From Schoenoplectus triqueter (lineage: Eukaryota; Streptophyta; Magnoliopsida; Poales; Cyperaceae), in the NCBI GenBank assembly GCA_964058805.1, contig CAXKVV010001804.1:1-33503 (forward strand): 33,503 bases of DNA. Reading direction: 5' to 3'. How positions within the stretch are numbered: the first letter of the stretch is position 1; the number at the start of each line of letters is the position of its first letter. A model generated the notes under the pieces. The model did no database searches, had not been told where the DNA came from, and saw nothing but the letters and a program-made list of their open reading frames with translations. Both the position numbers and the translations under genes were made by a program. Positions 21,120-32,487 of this stretch are shown in pieces.

Positions 21120-22557
21120 GTTAGGCAAGGTCGGTATATTATTGGTTAAACTGGCCCCATTTGCTGGTGTACTTTTGCTTTTATCAAGGGGACAGGAATG
21201 CTCAAGTGTGGGGTCAGATAGTGTTGTCACCATTGATTGGGTAGGGGGAGGTGGGAACATGCATCCGTGTGGTACGGGGTCGGGGGTATTATTGGTATAA
21301 TAAGTTTGTGGGTCAGTGTGTTTGGAATAATTAGGTGTTTGTGTATGACAATATCTAGGTTTAGAATTATAGGCAATCAAACATGTTGATCAGACATAAA
21401 ACCCAAAAACAGTGTTTATTATGAATAGAAAACAATTATAGGTCGATTAATAAAACGATTATAGTCATCATTAGACATTTACAACCATGTACCCTGGCAT
21501 TGTATCGAATTATTAAAATGAGAGAAGTGTGCTCTTTTACTTCTTAATTTAGTCCTCGCACAGACAGAAATGTAGTGTGGAATGCTAAAACAAAAAAAAA
21601 GAGTTCAGTTTCAGATTCAGTAGCTCTTCTGTATAAACTGGTAACCAAAAAGTAAAAGGTTCTGATTTCGGTTCTATTTTGATAGAATGATGTTAGTGCT
21701 GTTAGTTTTAGATTAAAATGATTTGAATAGACGAAAATCTGAAAGCTCTTATTTGGATTATGCCTGCAACTTGTCATGAATTGAACAAGATTCAAATTTC
21801 AAAAAGAAAAAAAAAGAATTCAACAAACTTTCTTTTATATATCTTGCATAGTTCAAAAGTTTGGAACTTTATGTTACCATCATTCTCTTGTACCGACGAA
21901 ACTATTGGCATATATGTTTAATGAAGTGCCAAAGTAAACCCATTTCGTCTACTACTTGAGAGCAAAAAAAAAATGATATTTTTGGATATTCTTCTCCAGC
22001 TAATATGTGCAAGGATACAGCACAGGAGTACTGAAAAATGTACAACCAAAATTGACACGCTTGTATGCATTGTCTCTGTTCTCTCCTTCCCTTCATCATG
22101 TTTTGTTTTGTTGTACAGCGGGGCTCCTCAAATCCTGTTGGTTGCATGTCTCCTAGTGCATTTAATTCCATGATGTGTGCACTTCTTTGGAGATACTTTC
22201 ATGTTTTCTTTATTTTTATGGTTCAAGAAGCCTAGCCTAATTAGGTATTATGCTCACATCTATTTTTTAGTGGGTTGTACTGAATGTTTCAAGTTGATAT
22301 AAAGTCAGAACAAAAAAGGTACCCAACAACTTGTATTATTTAGCATGTTCTGAAAATGACACTGAATATTTGTGTTTTGTACTAATTAACCAAACTAATT
22401 TAGTCCAAACTAAACTTCTATTCAATTCGCGTAAATATAGTCGACTGAACTGAAAAAATTACAAACAAAAACAAAATTGAAGTTAATTCATCTAAACTTA
22501 ATTAGTATGAAAATTTAGTTTATGATAAAAAAAATTAACAAGATAGCTTACATATTA
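21120..22557. other. Aux/IAA upstream region and intergenic DNA
   Basis: 21120-21320 is GC-richer than its surroundings and contains GGGGTCAG/GGGGTCGGGGG words, plausibly distal promoter. Open frames at 21096-21380 and 21902-22173 resemble no family I know. The rest is AT-rich with no recognised feature. Confidence 0.35.
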
Positions 22558-22930
22558 AGTGAGGTTATGGTGTTTCGCTAAATGCAAAATCTCCCGTGCT
22601 TCGTATCCGTATCTCAAATTTAAAACTCCAAATGGCCGATCCAAACCGTTGAACATGTTCTTCATATTAAAATATCTTTGAAAACCAAATTTTTTTTAGA
22701 TGGATGGAAAAACACTAGTATTGGATGGTGCATAAATTGTTACATCAACAAATTTTATACCCATCTAAAGAAATAAAAAATTTTCAAAATATATAAAATT
22801 TGACCTCCAAAAATATTTTAATATGAAGATCATGTTCAACGATTTGGATCAGCCATTTGGACTTTCAAATTTGAGATACGAATGCAAAACAACACAGATT
22901 TTATACTTCACGAAACATCATAGCCTCACT
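22558..22930. mobile_element. Mutator-like MITE with about 130-bp terminal inverted repeats
   Basis: The left arm starts AGTGAGGTTATGGTGTTTCG and the right arm in reverse complement AGTGAGGCTATGATGTTTCG. The arms share CGTATCTCAAATTT, TCCAAATGGC, GATCCAAA, CGTTGAACATG and TTCATATTAAAATAT, at roughly 80% or better by eye. Flanks TACATATTA (22549-22557) and CAAATATTA (22931-22939) match at 7 of 9 positions. Long arms plus a 9-bp duplication fit a Mutator-like miniature element. No coding. Confidence 0.78.
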
Positions 22931-23897
22931 CAAATATTACACTATTAAAATAAGCATACAACACTAAATAAGCATAAAACTATTCTAACAAACTTAGCTT
23001 TTTAGATTAATTAGGTTTAATTTAGTATTTAAATTGCTGAAGTTCAAGGTAATGCTAAAGTTTTATTGATATTTCAGGTTGAAAGAAAATCCTAGAAAAT
23101 TTGGAACAAAAAGACATGAATCAGAGATAAATCAGATGAAAAATGAACTCTCAACGATCAAAACAATTTCCAAAAAGTTACTGTAGCTACTATTGTTCGG
23201 ACCGAAACATAAGTACTTCAATTCATGCACAATCAGATAAATCACAAAATAAGCAATTAAAATAAATAATGAGTACAATTATTGCATCAAATTTCAAGTT
23301 ATATATCTAAACTCTAAAACATATCTACTCTCTCATGAAGAGAGAATCACATAAATACGCTGTAATTAATCAAGAAAGAATAAAAGTTACTTCTGATACA
23401 ATCTCTTTTTCTCTCCTTTCTCCAAAAATGAATTTCTCTATCTAGAAAATTATCTAAAAAATATCCAAAATGATTAACCCTAGCCTTTGACCCCTCTATA
23501 AAGAAAAATACTAAAAATAAATCGAGGACTAAAATAACTAACAAAATAAGAATTCCCACAACCGTGATGTCCTCTATTTTCAAATCTTCTAGGATTTTCT
23601 TTTAACTTGAAATATCAACAAAACTTTAGCAGTACATTAAACTTAATTAATTTAAACTCTAATTTAAATCTAATTAATCTAGAAAGCTAAGTTTTTGAGA
23701 CTTGACATAATTCAAACTATAAGATTTTAATCCATTTATCAAACTTTTTTCGAGAAAAAGGTAACTAACCTCCTAAATAAAGACCAAAACCCTACTAGTA
23801 ATATCAATGTCACTCAATTGGTTTTTTTAGTTCTCTTATGCAAAAAGCCAAAAAGCCAAAAACCCAACAATGAACAACAAAAAGTTGAGTGGGAACT

Positions 23898-23920
23898 GGC
23901 ATGGGAAAGCATCCCATGCC
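23898..23920. repeat. Perfect 9-bp inverted repeat (small hairpin)
   Basis: GGCATGGGA, a 5-base loop AAGCA and TCCCATGCC form a perfect stem. It is not part of a longer foldback and does not match a microRNA that I know. Confidence 0.6.
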
Positions 23921-25837
23921 TATGCTCCATTTATTGCTTAGCCAATAACTTCGTTTAGAAGCCACACCATTGGATATATAATAACTAATGCCAAGTGCCC
24001 AAGTCGGCAAGTCAACAGAGAATATGTCTCAAATTCCATTAAAACGGAGCTTCAAAATCATTATCTATCAACGAAGAAATTTCCAAATAAAATCAGATAG
24101 TATGTGCAGAACAATAAATAGCCTCCGATTGCCAAGAAATTGTGAAATGTTTGTATATACTATGGGAATAATAATTGGAAACTTCTACCATTTTTTTTTA
24201 AAAAAAATTGTTTAATTTCAATGTAAATATTTTTATTAATAATTATTGGTGCGATTTGACTAAAATAACCAATCAAGTTAGTCTTAATAAAACTGATTTT
24301 TTAATGTGAGCACTTAATTTAGTGACTTTTAATGAAATTGATTATTTTAAGTAAATATCCAATGTTATTAGATAATACTGAGCTAAGATGGGATATTACG
24401 GTTTGTGAATTTGATCAATGAATTCCCATATCTAAAATAAGACAGAGAGAGTTTGTAAAAAATAAATAAATTATGTGTTCGAATGAGAATGTCTTCGATT
24501 TGATAATACTGCCGCGTGTTCAAGTCGGTGCTGAATATGTGTCACAAATTTTACCGCCACGTGTTGCCTAATAAAGGAATATTTTTGGAAAATAATAAGC
24601 AGAGAAATGACGGGAAAAAGAAAGAAAAGAAAATATATATTTAAGCTGGATATCTCAAGAATAATTCAACGGGTACATGTTAGGAGTCATATTGCAATGA
24701 CTCGCTCGTTCAATAGTTTGCTTGAATCTGAATCAAAATAGAAGCAAAAATATTTCACTCGTTCATTGGGTGCTTGTCGTACTATTTTTCTTTATTCTTA
24801 AAATTTCTTGGAATAATTAATCGATTAAACGGACAATTAATTTTTGATCTAGTAAAGGAGTTGGTTCGCTTTTTGTTTTTGCTTGGGATATACTATCAAA
24901 ATGAAATTCAAGGATACTTTTGCGTTTAGCTTGCTTTCATGAATTAAAAGGGAACTGATTTCTATTTATTCTAATATGGAAAATAGTCATGTAGCGTTTT
25001 TGAAGAGAAATGAAAGTGGGTGACATTTATGACATTTTTGTAAGAAAAAAAAAGTCTAAACAATACGTTCCGTCATGGATAAATTAAATATGTTTGGAGT
25101 GCAATTCCACGGATCTCAAAAGATGTCAGAAGACAGCCGCATGAACTCAATGAAATCAATTGGCCATAGATTTTCATAGTTCTCTTAAAACTACAAGTGT
25201 TGCAACTGTCGAAACTCTTTTCGTCTAAAAAAATCAGTCTTGATTTTGTAACTTGGGAATACTTCCTTTGAGAGGTTACATGATTTGAAACTTAAATAAA
25301 ATAATTTTCGTGCACATTTAATATTGGAAAATTTGGCTCGTATTTATCCAATTAAAGAAAAGTTATCTCGATTTATTAAACTATTAGTAAAAGCTTGGCT
25401 CTCCAAGTCGAATTATGTTATTTAAGAAACAGTAAGTGATTTAGTGGTAAAAGATAATACTCTCCGTCAAAAATTATGAATTTAAAATTTAAATAAAGAT
25501 TTTAAGAATAATTATGAAATTTGAGAACTTGATTCTCATCTTTCTAATAAAAAATGTGTTATTTAATGTTGTGTCTCCATTTTGCAATGAAGATATTTCT
25601 ATGACCATAAGTGAATAAGATGAATTCTGTAAATTTTTTTTGTACTTGAATAAGCTGACCAGATGACTTGTGTAAATTAATTATTTTACAATAGCTATAT
25701 AAACTATATCGGACAACAAAAGGAGCTAAAACTTTTTTATGACGCCTATGATAATTCCTCTTGGTAGCAGAAAGTGGGAAAAAACAATGAAAATGAAAGA
25801 GTGCCCCTAATAGTCTTTTCCATTTATTTAATTACCG

Positions 25838-25866
25838 ATAAATAAATAAATAAATAAATAAATAAA
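25838..25866. repeat. (ATAA)n microsatellite
   Basis: About seven uninterrupted four-base units. Confidence 0.9.
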
Positions 25867-27279
25867 GGAATGCAAGAGCTTTGACACGCCCACTCTTTCT
25901 ACACTTCAGGAGAAAAAAAAGCGTTGTAAATTTATAAACACGCATCTCATTTCATGGCGTGTGCATAATGCATGATTTTGATCGCTCAAGCAATAGGCGA
26001 CCGATAAAATGAGAAAGCTTCATTAGTATTTAGTATCAAAACAATGTGGACACATAATATATTCATATAATTCTTGTTTTTGGTTTATACTTCCAACACA
26101 AACACTAGACGTCATTTCATTTCTTGCATAAAAAAAAATGCACATTTCCTCTAAGCGACTGGCGAGTACAGAACCTTTCTGTACCCAATGAATGTTCATG
26201 CATTTTTTATCCTTAAACACATCATAAGTAATCTTGGCATAATAATTAAAAATAAAATAATCAAATTATAATTTATCAGAACACAAGCTCATTGAACACT
26301 GTTTAATCATTGTTTCTTGAAACTAGACCATATATATTGTGGTGATCACTTTTGGCACTGACTAAAAATTGAATTAATTAAAAAATAAACAAATTAAAAA
26401 TGTAGAGCACAAATTCATTGCATCAAAGAAAATTAAATTATAGAAGAGCACGTGCACTTGTTCTGACTTCTTAACTAAGCAAGGCCTAAATTGACATCCA
26501 TTAATGGAACCAACAGCCAATTAACTCTGAAAATTGGAATTTTGTACCTGAATAACTCAGCATTCAAATGCCAATTCAATGCATCTTTTGTTTATTTCCG
26601 GGTAAATTACAAATTTGTGGGCCTAATTTAACTTGATTAAATACATTGCCGTCAATGTATTATGCGCTGGAGGTGTACACGTGTTACCAATAATCAGCAG
26701 CGTTCATCAGGCAATAAATGAAAAGAGTTGCTCGTGCATGTGGAATTGTCATGTTATTTTGGGGCACTCTCACGTGTGGCTTTAATCACAGCTACTTTAT
26801 TGCATCTCCTTACCAGAAATTATTCCAAAATGATAATCCAAGGCCATTTTTCGTTTTATATGAGAGGAAGGTTTAAAGACACATCTGTTCATGGATAAAA
26901 GGAAATAAGAACAATGAATTCAACGGCCCTGATCATTTATATCTTTGAAATAAGTCGTAATGGGGGTAATTTGTATTTTTTTTAACTAAGCGTGAGTTTA
27001 GGCATCTACATTTTTATATACAACTAAAAGATAATATAAATGAAAAAAAAATCAACTTTATCTATCACAAAAGAAAAGATAAGATTGAGATTAATGAATG
27101 TAGTTCATTTAAATACGGTAAGTGTCGAAAAATTAGTCCATAATATAATCACTCTATATTCTTTACTCAACCAAATAATTTCTCTTTTTTTTTGAAAAAA
27201 AAGGTGCTAACTACAAAAGAAAAAGAATATAGTGGGAATGTTTGCGTTCTTCATTACTCCAAATATTTTTTTTTAAAAT

Positions 27280-27650
27280 CGGATGGATCACTTGACAATT
27301 TTAAAAATAAAATTTCAAATAAATATAAAAAGGAATCTAAATGTAAAAAAAATCATTTATAGACATATTATTGAACTTATAAATTTATTATATTTTAAAA
27401 TTAATATAATTTAAACGTAGTTTTATAGTTCATCAAAGATCAATTAAATTAAGATCGTTGCAAATAATATAAAATTTTAGTTGACTCTGATGGACTATGA
27501 AGCTACATTTAAAGTGTATGAAATTTAAAACACTACAAATGTACACGTTAAAACTATATAATTTTATATTTTTAATATACTTTTAAAATTTAATTGATAT
27601 TAATCCTTGATAATGTAAAAATAGTCAATATGAAATGATCCCTCTACTTT
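27280..27650. mobile_element. Mutator-like MITE with inner and outer inverted repeats
   Basis: The left start CGGATGGATCACTTGAC and the right start in reverse complement GAGGGATCATTTCATATTGAC are related. Further in, GTAGTTTTATAGTTCATCA (27417 on) is the near inverse of the sequence at 27481-27507. TTTTAAAAT stands on both sides (27271-27279 and 27651-27659), a 9-bp duplication, though it lies in T/A-rich sequence and could be partly chance. The ends resemble those of the element at 2095-2447. Confidence 0.55.
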
Positions 27651-27728
27651 TTTTAAAATAAGGGCTTTTTATATCAGGACATGACTTCCACAGGACAATT
27701 TGTATACAGTTTCCACTATGCTTCTGTA

Positions 27729-28355
27729 TAGGGCTGCATAAAAAACTTTAGACTCGTGGTTCAGCTCGGGCTCGAGCTAATCTAGTTCGAGCTAATATGA
27801 CTCGAGCTAATTTGGCTCAAGCTAATCTGACTTGATAGTTAAATGAGTCGAGTTTGAGTTTGGGTTGGCTCGACTCGTGGTTCGACTCGGCTTGAATAAT
27901 GATAGTTTATATATTTTTTCTGCTAAATTCTAATCTGATAATCTATCTTTCATTATCTCTCATCATCTCATAATCTCAGCAGCTTAACAACTTCTTGTAC
28001 TCGCTCAAAACTCGGCTCATATATTTGACTCGATAGTTTTTTTTTGTTGGTTCATCCATTCAAATTAGTGCAACAAAATTTTTATTGAAAATATAGTTTG
28101 TTAATATATCAATTTTGTACTAATTCATGTACTATTTTTATAGATATACTGAATTACAGTTCGTAGATATACTAAATATAAATGTCAAATTAAGTCAACG
28201 TACATGTATTGGCTCATGAGCCAACTCGAATAGTAACGAGTCGAGCTTAAGCTAACTTTTCAGCTCGAAGCGTTTTACGAGCTCAATTCGAATTTTCATA
28301 AACCGAACTTAAGCTAAGCCCTGACTCGCTCGAACTCAACAAATTTGCAGCCCTA
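27729..28355. mobile_element. hAT-like non-autonomous element rich in CTCGAG/GAGCTCG words
   Basis: Perfect 10-bp ends TAGGGCTGCA (27729-27738) and TGCAGCCCTA (28346-28355). Flanks CTTCTGTA (27721-27728) and CTTATATA (28356-28363) match at 6 of 8 positions. Both subterminal zones carry repeated GAGCTAAT, CTCGAGC, GACTCG and CGAGTCGAGC words. The core is AT-rich and non-coding. 627 bp. Confidence 0.75.
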
Positions 28356-28506
28356 CTTATATAAATTACTGGCCTCCAAACAGTCCCCGTATCTTTCATT
28401 GTATTCACCCGGCGGCTCGAAGGGAAAAAAAGATGAAAAACAACTTCAAGGGCTAAACACCGAGGGCCCATGTAAATTTGAACAGGCTAGCAGATATGAA
28501 AACGAT

Positions 28507-28532
28507 GAGAGAGAGAGAGAGAGAGAGAGAGA
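28507..28532. repeat. (GA)13 microsatellite
   Basis: Thirteen uninterrupted GA units. It explains an Arg-Glu run in an open frame at 28345-28674 that I take to be accidental. Confidence 0.95.
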
Positions 28533-29129
28533 AAAGTGTCATGTGGGCTTGCCCAACCAACCAGCCTATGTCAGCTATGCAAATATCTTTCAGTGGTCCA
28601 CGAGAATTGCCTCTTTAGTATTTGGCATGATGAAATCAATGCGACACCACCTATCTAATTGTTTGGTCCCCTAGTGCAAATTTTCAGGGTTGAGAAGTGC
28701 TGTAGAGGTTATTTATGGCAACATGGTTTTAGATATTTGTAAGAGTGAGATGAATGAAAGATATTTTGGTGTGTGCATCTCTGGTACCCTGTTTGGCTGG
28801 TTTTACTCCTTTATCAACATCAACTGTTTATGTAAACAAGTTTTTGTTTTCTAATAAGGTAAAATTAATGCTCCTATTTCTTCCATGAAAATTTGTTACA
28901 GCTTCGCAGTAAATTCAAGACGCTCTGCAGAGTGTATTGTAGTGTTCGTGCAGTGATGAGACACAGGTACTGTCACATAGAAATGGCCACAGGTGAAATA
29001 CTGTGTGCTACAGGTCTTACAAAGCTGGAAGTCTGGAAGAGAAATGTCACGCTTGTATGCTTTGGCAAATGGCAATGTTGGCTACTGCCTACATAGAAAT
29101 TTAGCAGATCTGAATTGGGTAACCAAAGG
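28533..29129. other. Intergenic stretch, nothing recognised
   Basis: A 67-codon open frame at 28893-29096 has near-balanced base composition compared with its surroundings, but it matches no family I know and has no obvious splice partners. It could be a gene fragment. Confidence 0.3.
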
Positions 29130-29516
29130 CAGAGATGGATGAGAGGGTAATTATCGGATTATAATAATTTATCAGGTTTTAATTCATTAATTAATCAGGT
29201 ACTAAATGAATTAATAATTTAATATATATTATTACCTAAAAAAAACTATCAAAATAATATTCTTTTACATAAAACTCAAAATAATAAATAATCAAATTGA
29301 TGACAGAAGTTTTTCACTATGGAACTTCATATTTCGAAAATTTTGCATAATTATTTTATTATGCACGATATTAAATATATTTTCTCAAGCAAAATAATCA
29401 AACAATCCATGGGACAATTTTTTTTCAGAGGATAAATTACTATTATCTAAAAATATTATTTTTTCAAAATTTTAAAAAAGCAGCTGCCCTCCTTGGATCT
29501 TCTAGAACCGCCCTTG
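29130..29516 (+). mobile_element. hAT-like MITE, copy C (same family as 10101 and 15012)
   Basis: It shares TTATC(G/A)G, ATTAATTAAT(C/T)(A/G)GGTACTAAAT, AATTAATAATTTAATATATAT, CAAAATAATA, GATAATCAA-like text, ATAATTATTT(T/C)ATTATG and the GGGACAA...CTCCTTGGATC end with copy B, in the same orientation. It ends CTAGAACCGCCCTTG. The G-runs of copies A and B are mostly lost and no target duplication is visible, so this copy is older. Confidence 0.7.
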
Positions 29517-30044
29517 CCCACTGAGCCACAACAGCCTAGATATGGTAGTCTAAAAATGTATCAGTATATCTGAAAAGTGAGATCTTTTTTTAGGAAAATA
29601 GAGCTTTCATGGAGTATCCTAGATTATTATTTTTCATATATTTGTCTCGAGACTTAAATTTATGCTACTCCCTAGATAGATGAGATTTATATTTTAATTA
29701 TTTGTTTAACACTATTTTAAACGGTCTAAATTTTTTGGTAATTATACTGTTTGTATTGATCAGTTATTTTTTCAAAATTAATGTGCATTTATCTAAATCG
29801 TAGACAACATATAATTTAATAATTTGTATATTAGAAATAGTTGAGTAGATTATCAAGGTTTTAAAATAAAGTTGGCTTTTTGTGTATCATTTTCTTACGA
29901 ATAGAAATTTGTCCACAATATCGTAGTATGATAATTATTTTCATCTATATGAGGAAAAACTTTGTTTTTGTATTTGTTCAATAAAAATAATCGTATTTTT
30001 CTAATTACGACCTAAGAAAAAATATATCATAAAACAATTCGACT
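29517..30044. other. AT-rich intergenic stretch, nothing recognised
   Basis: No gene or repeat was recognised before the CACTA element. Confidence 0.4.
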
Positions 30045-31000
30045 CACTACAGGAGAGCGTCGCACTAACATCTGACAGATCAGATGCAATAAACACTATT
30101 TACATCAGTAGGCTTATGTTAAAAATCTTTAGCATCCAAAAGCTGATGCAAAGCGCAGATGTAAATACGCTTGATGGTGATAATCAATTGCATCCGATTT
30201 TTTATTTGCATCAGCATTTTATTACATCAGGAAAGACAGATGCAAGATTCACTGTCATTTTCATTTGTTCCCTGAAGCAAATATTATTTTTTTACAGGCA
30301 TAATACTGATGTAATTATTGATATTAGCATCCGTTAATATAATGATATTTTCTTTTATTTGCATCTAATAACAGATGATGTCTTTCATTATTCTTTTATT
30401 TGTATATAATTACATCTGTCTTAGTGATGATAATTATCACTCTTCCATTTCTATAACAAACGCTAAACCCACCATTTATACCAAGATTTTTCAAAATCCC
30501 AATATTCATACCATGATTTAAACCTAATAGATCTGATAAAATTTCTCAAAATATTCACACCAACATTCACCAACATTCAACATGCATATTCAGACAAATA
30601 TAATCCAGATCAGAAAATAATTTACAATTAAGAATTTTCACACACTGGCAAATCCAACTAGCAAAATATCACGTGCTAACCATTGTCCAATTACTGTATA
30701 TCAACATGTCACACACTTCTTCTTTCAAAAAGAAAATAACATAATAAATAAATTAATAAGCATGCCTAGTGTCTTCAGATTGCAAATACACGGTTTACAT
30801 TCATTTTTAGCTTAACCTATCTGCCGTCAGTTTGTAATGTGAGAAAGGTGGAGTGTCATCTTCAAAGCCAACATTGCAGGTAAATTTCGACACAAATGTA
30901 ATGCAACAAAATGAGCACTAGGAATCATTAGTCCTTTGAGACTGCTGCTTATCAAAAAAAAAGCAAGATAAGTATTAGCTGATTAATAATATTACTCTAC

Positions 31001-31104
31001 CTGGGCGGGCATGTTCGTGGCCTTTAAACTTGTGAACTGGTGAAGCAACCCCATGAGAAATCAGCTTACGGCGATCAAACATACACAAAGTTTTATCAGC
31101 GGAC
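31001..31104 (-). pseudogene. Captured exon of an MSI4/FVE-type WD40 gene inside the CACTA element
   Basis: Between a TTGTTTTAG acceptor and a CCCAG|GTAGAG donor the minus strand encodes SADKTLCMFDRRKLISHGVA, then SPVHKFKGHEHARP. This closely resembles the WD40 segment GSAD-x-x-V-x-x-FDRR-x-L...G-x-GSP-x-(H/Y)KFEGH of plant MSI4/FVE, histone-binding proteins of the flowering and chromatin pathway. Only this exon is recognisable; the usual KAAVLCVQ after EGH is altered and seems shortened. A possible preceding exon ends at 31354 (AAACG|GTATGT) and joins in frame (ending EKPLQLKR), but no start codon lies in that frame. It is best seen as a transduplicated fragment, not a working WD40 protein. 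Confidence 0.62.
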
Positions 31105-31354
31105 CTAAAACAAAAGAAATCAAGAAAAAAATCACAATTCAAGTTCATGGGAAGTGTGCAATTAGTTCAGAGAAGGAAAACAAAATTAAACCAGTGCACT
31201 AATTAAACCACCGTAAAAAGGATTACAAGTTCAGATAAGGTCTTGTATACTCCACAGCACAACACACTTATCCATGATTACTATGATTACAAGTTTCCAA
31301 AACAACTGGCAGCGTATTGGGGAAAACAACCTTGAATCTGAAAGAAAACATACC

Positions 31355-32090
31355 GTTTGAGCTGCAAAGGTTTCTCCTTGTACTTTTTTTCTTCAGATTT
31401 AACTTGTACTGATTGTACGGAGGAGAGGTGGATGTGATTGATGATCGGAAGAGAGATTAGGGGTAGCGTGAAGAGACAGTTGGATCAGCTAAGCCTAAAT
31501 GAGGGAAGCGAGAGAGAAAAAGGTACCTTCAATTCTACTTGATTTCGATTTTGATTTCGATATCTTTTTGTTTGGATTTGGCGACGACACCAGAAAAGAA
31601 AAGAAAAGAAAACACAGAACTCAACAAGAACAGCTATATATAATATAATATATTTATATATTGGAGGGGTTGGATTGGGATCGCCGATGGATGGACGGAG
31701 TGGATGGGTAGATCCTTTCCGTCATCGCACGACGTTTCTATTTCTCGGTTTTTCTTTTTTTTTTTCTTTTCTGCAGTTACTCCACAGCACAACAACTAGC
31801 AAAAGTGAATCTAATCAAGTAAAATCAGTAAAATCAGAAAAAAAAAATTAGATACTATGTCGTGCACACTGGAGAGGAGACAGAGCACCGTCATGCGAGT
31901 TAAGCGACGCGGAGTCGAGGGAGCTGAGCACCGTGCACCGTGCATCGTACGAGTTAAGTGTTGTGTGGATCTAGAGGTTGAGCGTCGTGCCACATCGCCG
32001 GAGGTTGAGGAGTGAGGAGAAGAGTTGAGAGAGAGCGGCGGGGAGGGTGATTTAGGGTTAGATTTGGGTCTGTTTGCGAGTCGCGGAGAA
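31355..32090 (-). other. GC-richer internal part of the CACTA element, possibly captured gene DNA
   Basis: 31370-31570 has pyrimidine-rich, 5'-UTR-like texture on the minus strand, and 31860-32090 is GC-rich, unlike the subterminal DNA. ACTCCACAGCACAACA occurs twice (from about 31249 and 31779). An open frame at 31811-32185 (124 aa, Ser/Arg-rich) has no known motif and low-complexity ends. Confidence 0.35.
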
Positions 32091-32487
32091 AAATATGAAT
32101 TATATACTTTGATATCGAGTATTATTATATACTTTAAATATTTACTCTGGTTATTCAAAAATAAAATTAGTATATTTATTTGCATATGCTAAACTGATGT
32201 GCATCCATATTTGCATCTGCTAAGCTGATGTGCATGAGCATTTGCATCTGCGAGTACTAATGTGCATCAGCATTCTAGTGCGTCTTCATCCATTCATTTA
32301 AAAAAAAATAACTACACTTACTTACATCCGCAAAATAGATAAAATTTATACTTGCATTAGCTTTTCTAATGTAATATGTTCAAATCAAAATTTTAAGGTC
32401 GAAAATTTTTTTTGCTGATGCTAATAAAAAAGTGCAGATGCAATTGACCCTTTCCGGATGCAAATACGACACTTTTCTGTAGTGACT

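Larger units (their letters stand above)
22940..27279. other. Long gene-free AT-rich region
   Basis: I recognise no gene in these 4.3 kb. 23220-23560 loosely echoes 7160-7560 (ATTCATGCACAATCA, AGCAATTAAAA, a TCTCTTTTTCTCTCC tract), suggesting two decayed copies of one repeat. Open frames at 23347-23583, 23810-24010, 23988-24215 and 26023-26220 show no family motifs. Other points are listed separately. Confidence 0.4.
30045..32484. mobile_element. Non-autonomous CACTA (EnSpm/CMC) transposon carrying gene fragments
   Basis: The left end CACTACAGGAGAGCGTCGCA and the right end in reverse complement CACTACAGAAAAGTGTCGTA match at most positions. The 3-bp duplication ACT stands at 30042-30044 and 32485-32487. 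Both subterminal regions are packed with GCATCTGC/GATGCA/ACATCAG words in both orientations (about 30070-30430 and 32190-32465), the usual binding sites of CACTA transposases. No transposase is encoded. The middle carries non-transposon sequence, including an MSI4/FVE-like exon, so the element fits the Pack-CACTA class. Confidence 0.88.

Noticed and set aside
23898..23920. Perfect small hairpin as a microRNA precursor
   Set aside because: The 9-bp stem is far too short, and neither arm matches a microRNA I know.
25428..25500. tRNA-like wording (TTTAGTGGTAAAAGATAATAC ... GAATTTAAAATTT), possible SINE head
   Set aside because: A- and B-box matches are too weak and no tail or duplication is visible.
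28345..28674. 109-codon open frame with an Arg-Glu repeat
   Set aside because: The repeat is a (GA)13 microsatellite, and the start overlaps the end of a hAT-like element.
31811..32185. 124-codon minus-strand open frame in the CACTA element
   Set aside because: No known motif; AT-rich ends and Ser/Arg-rich middle reflect base composition.
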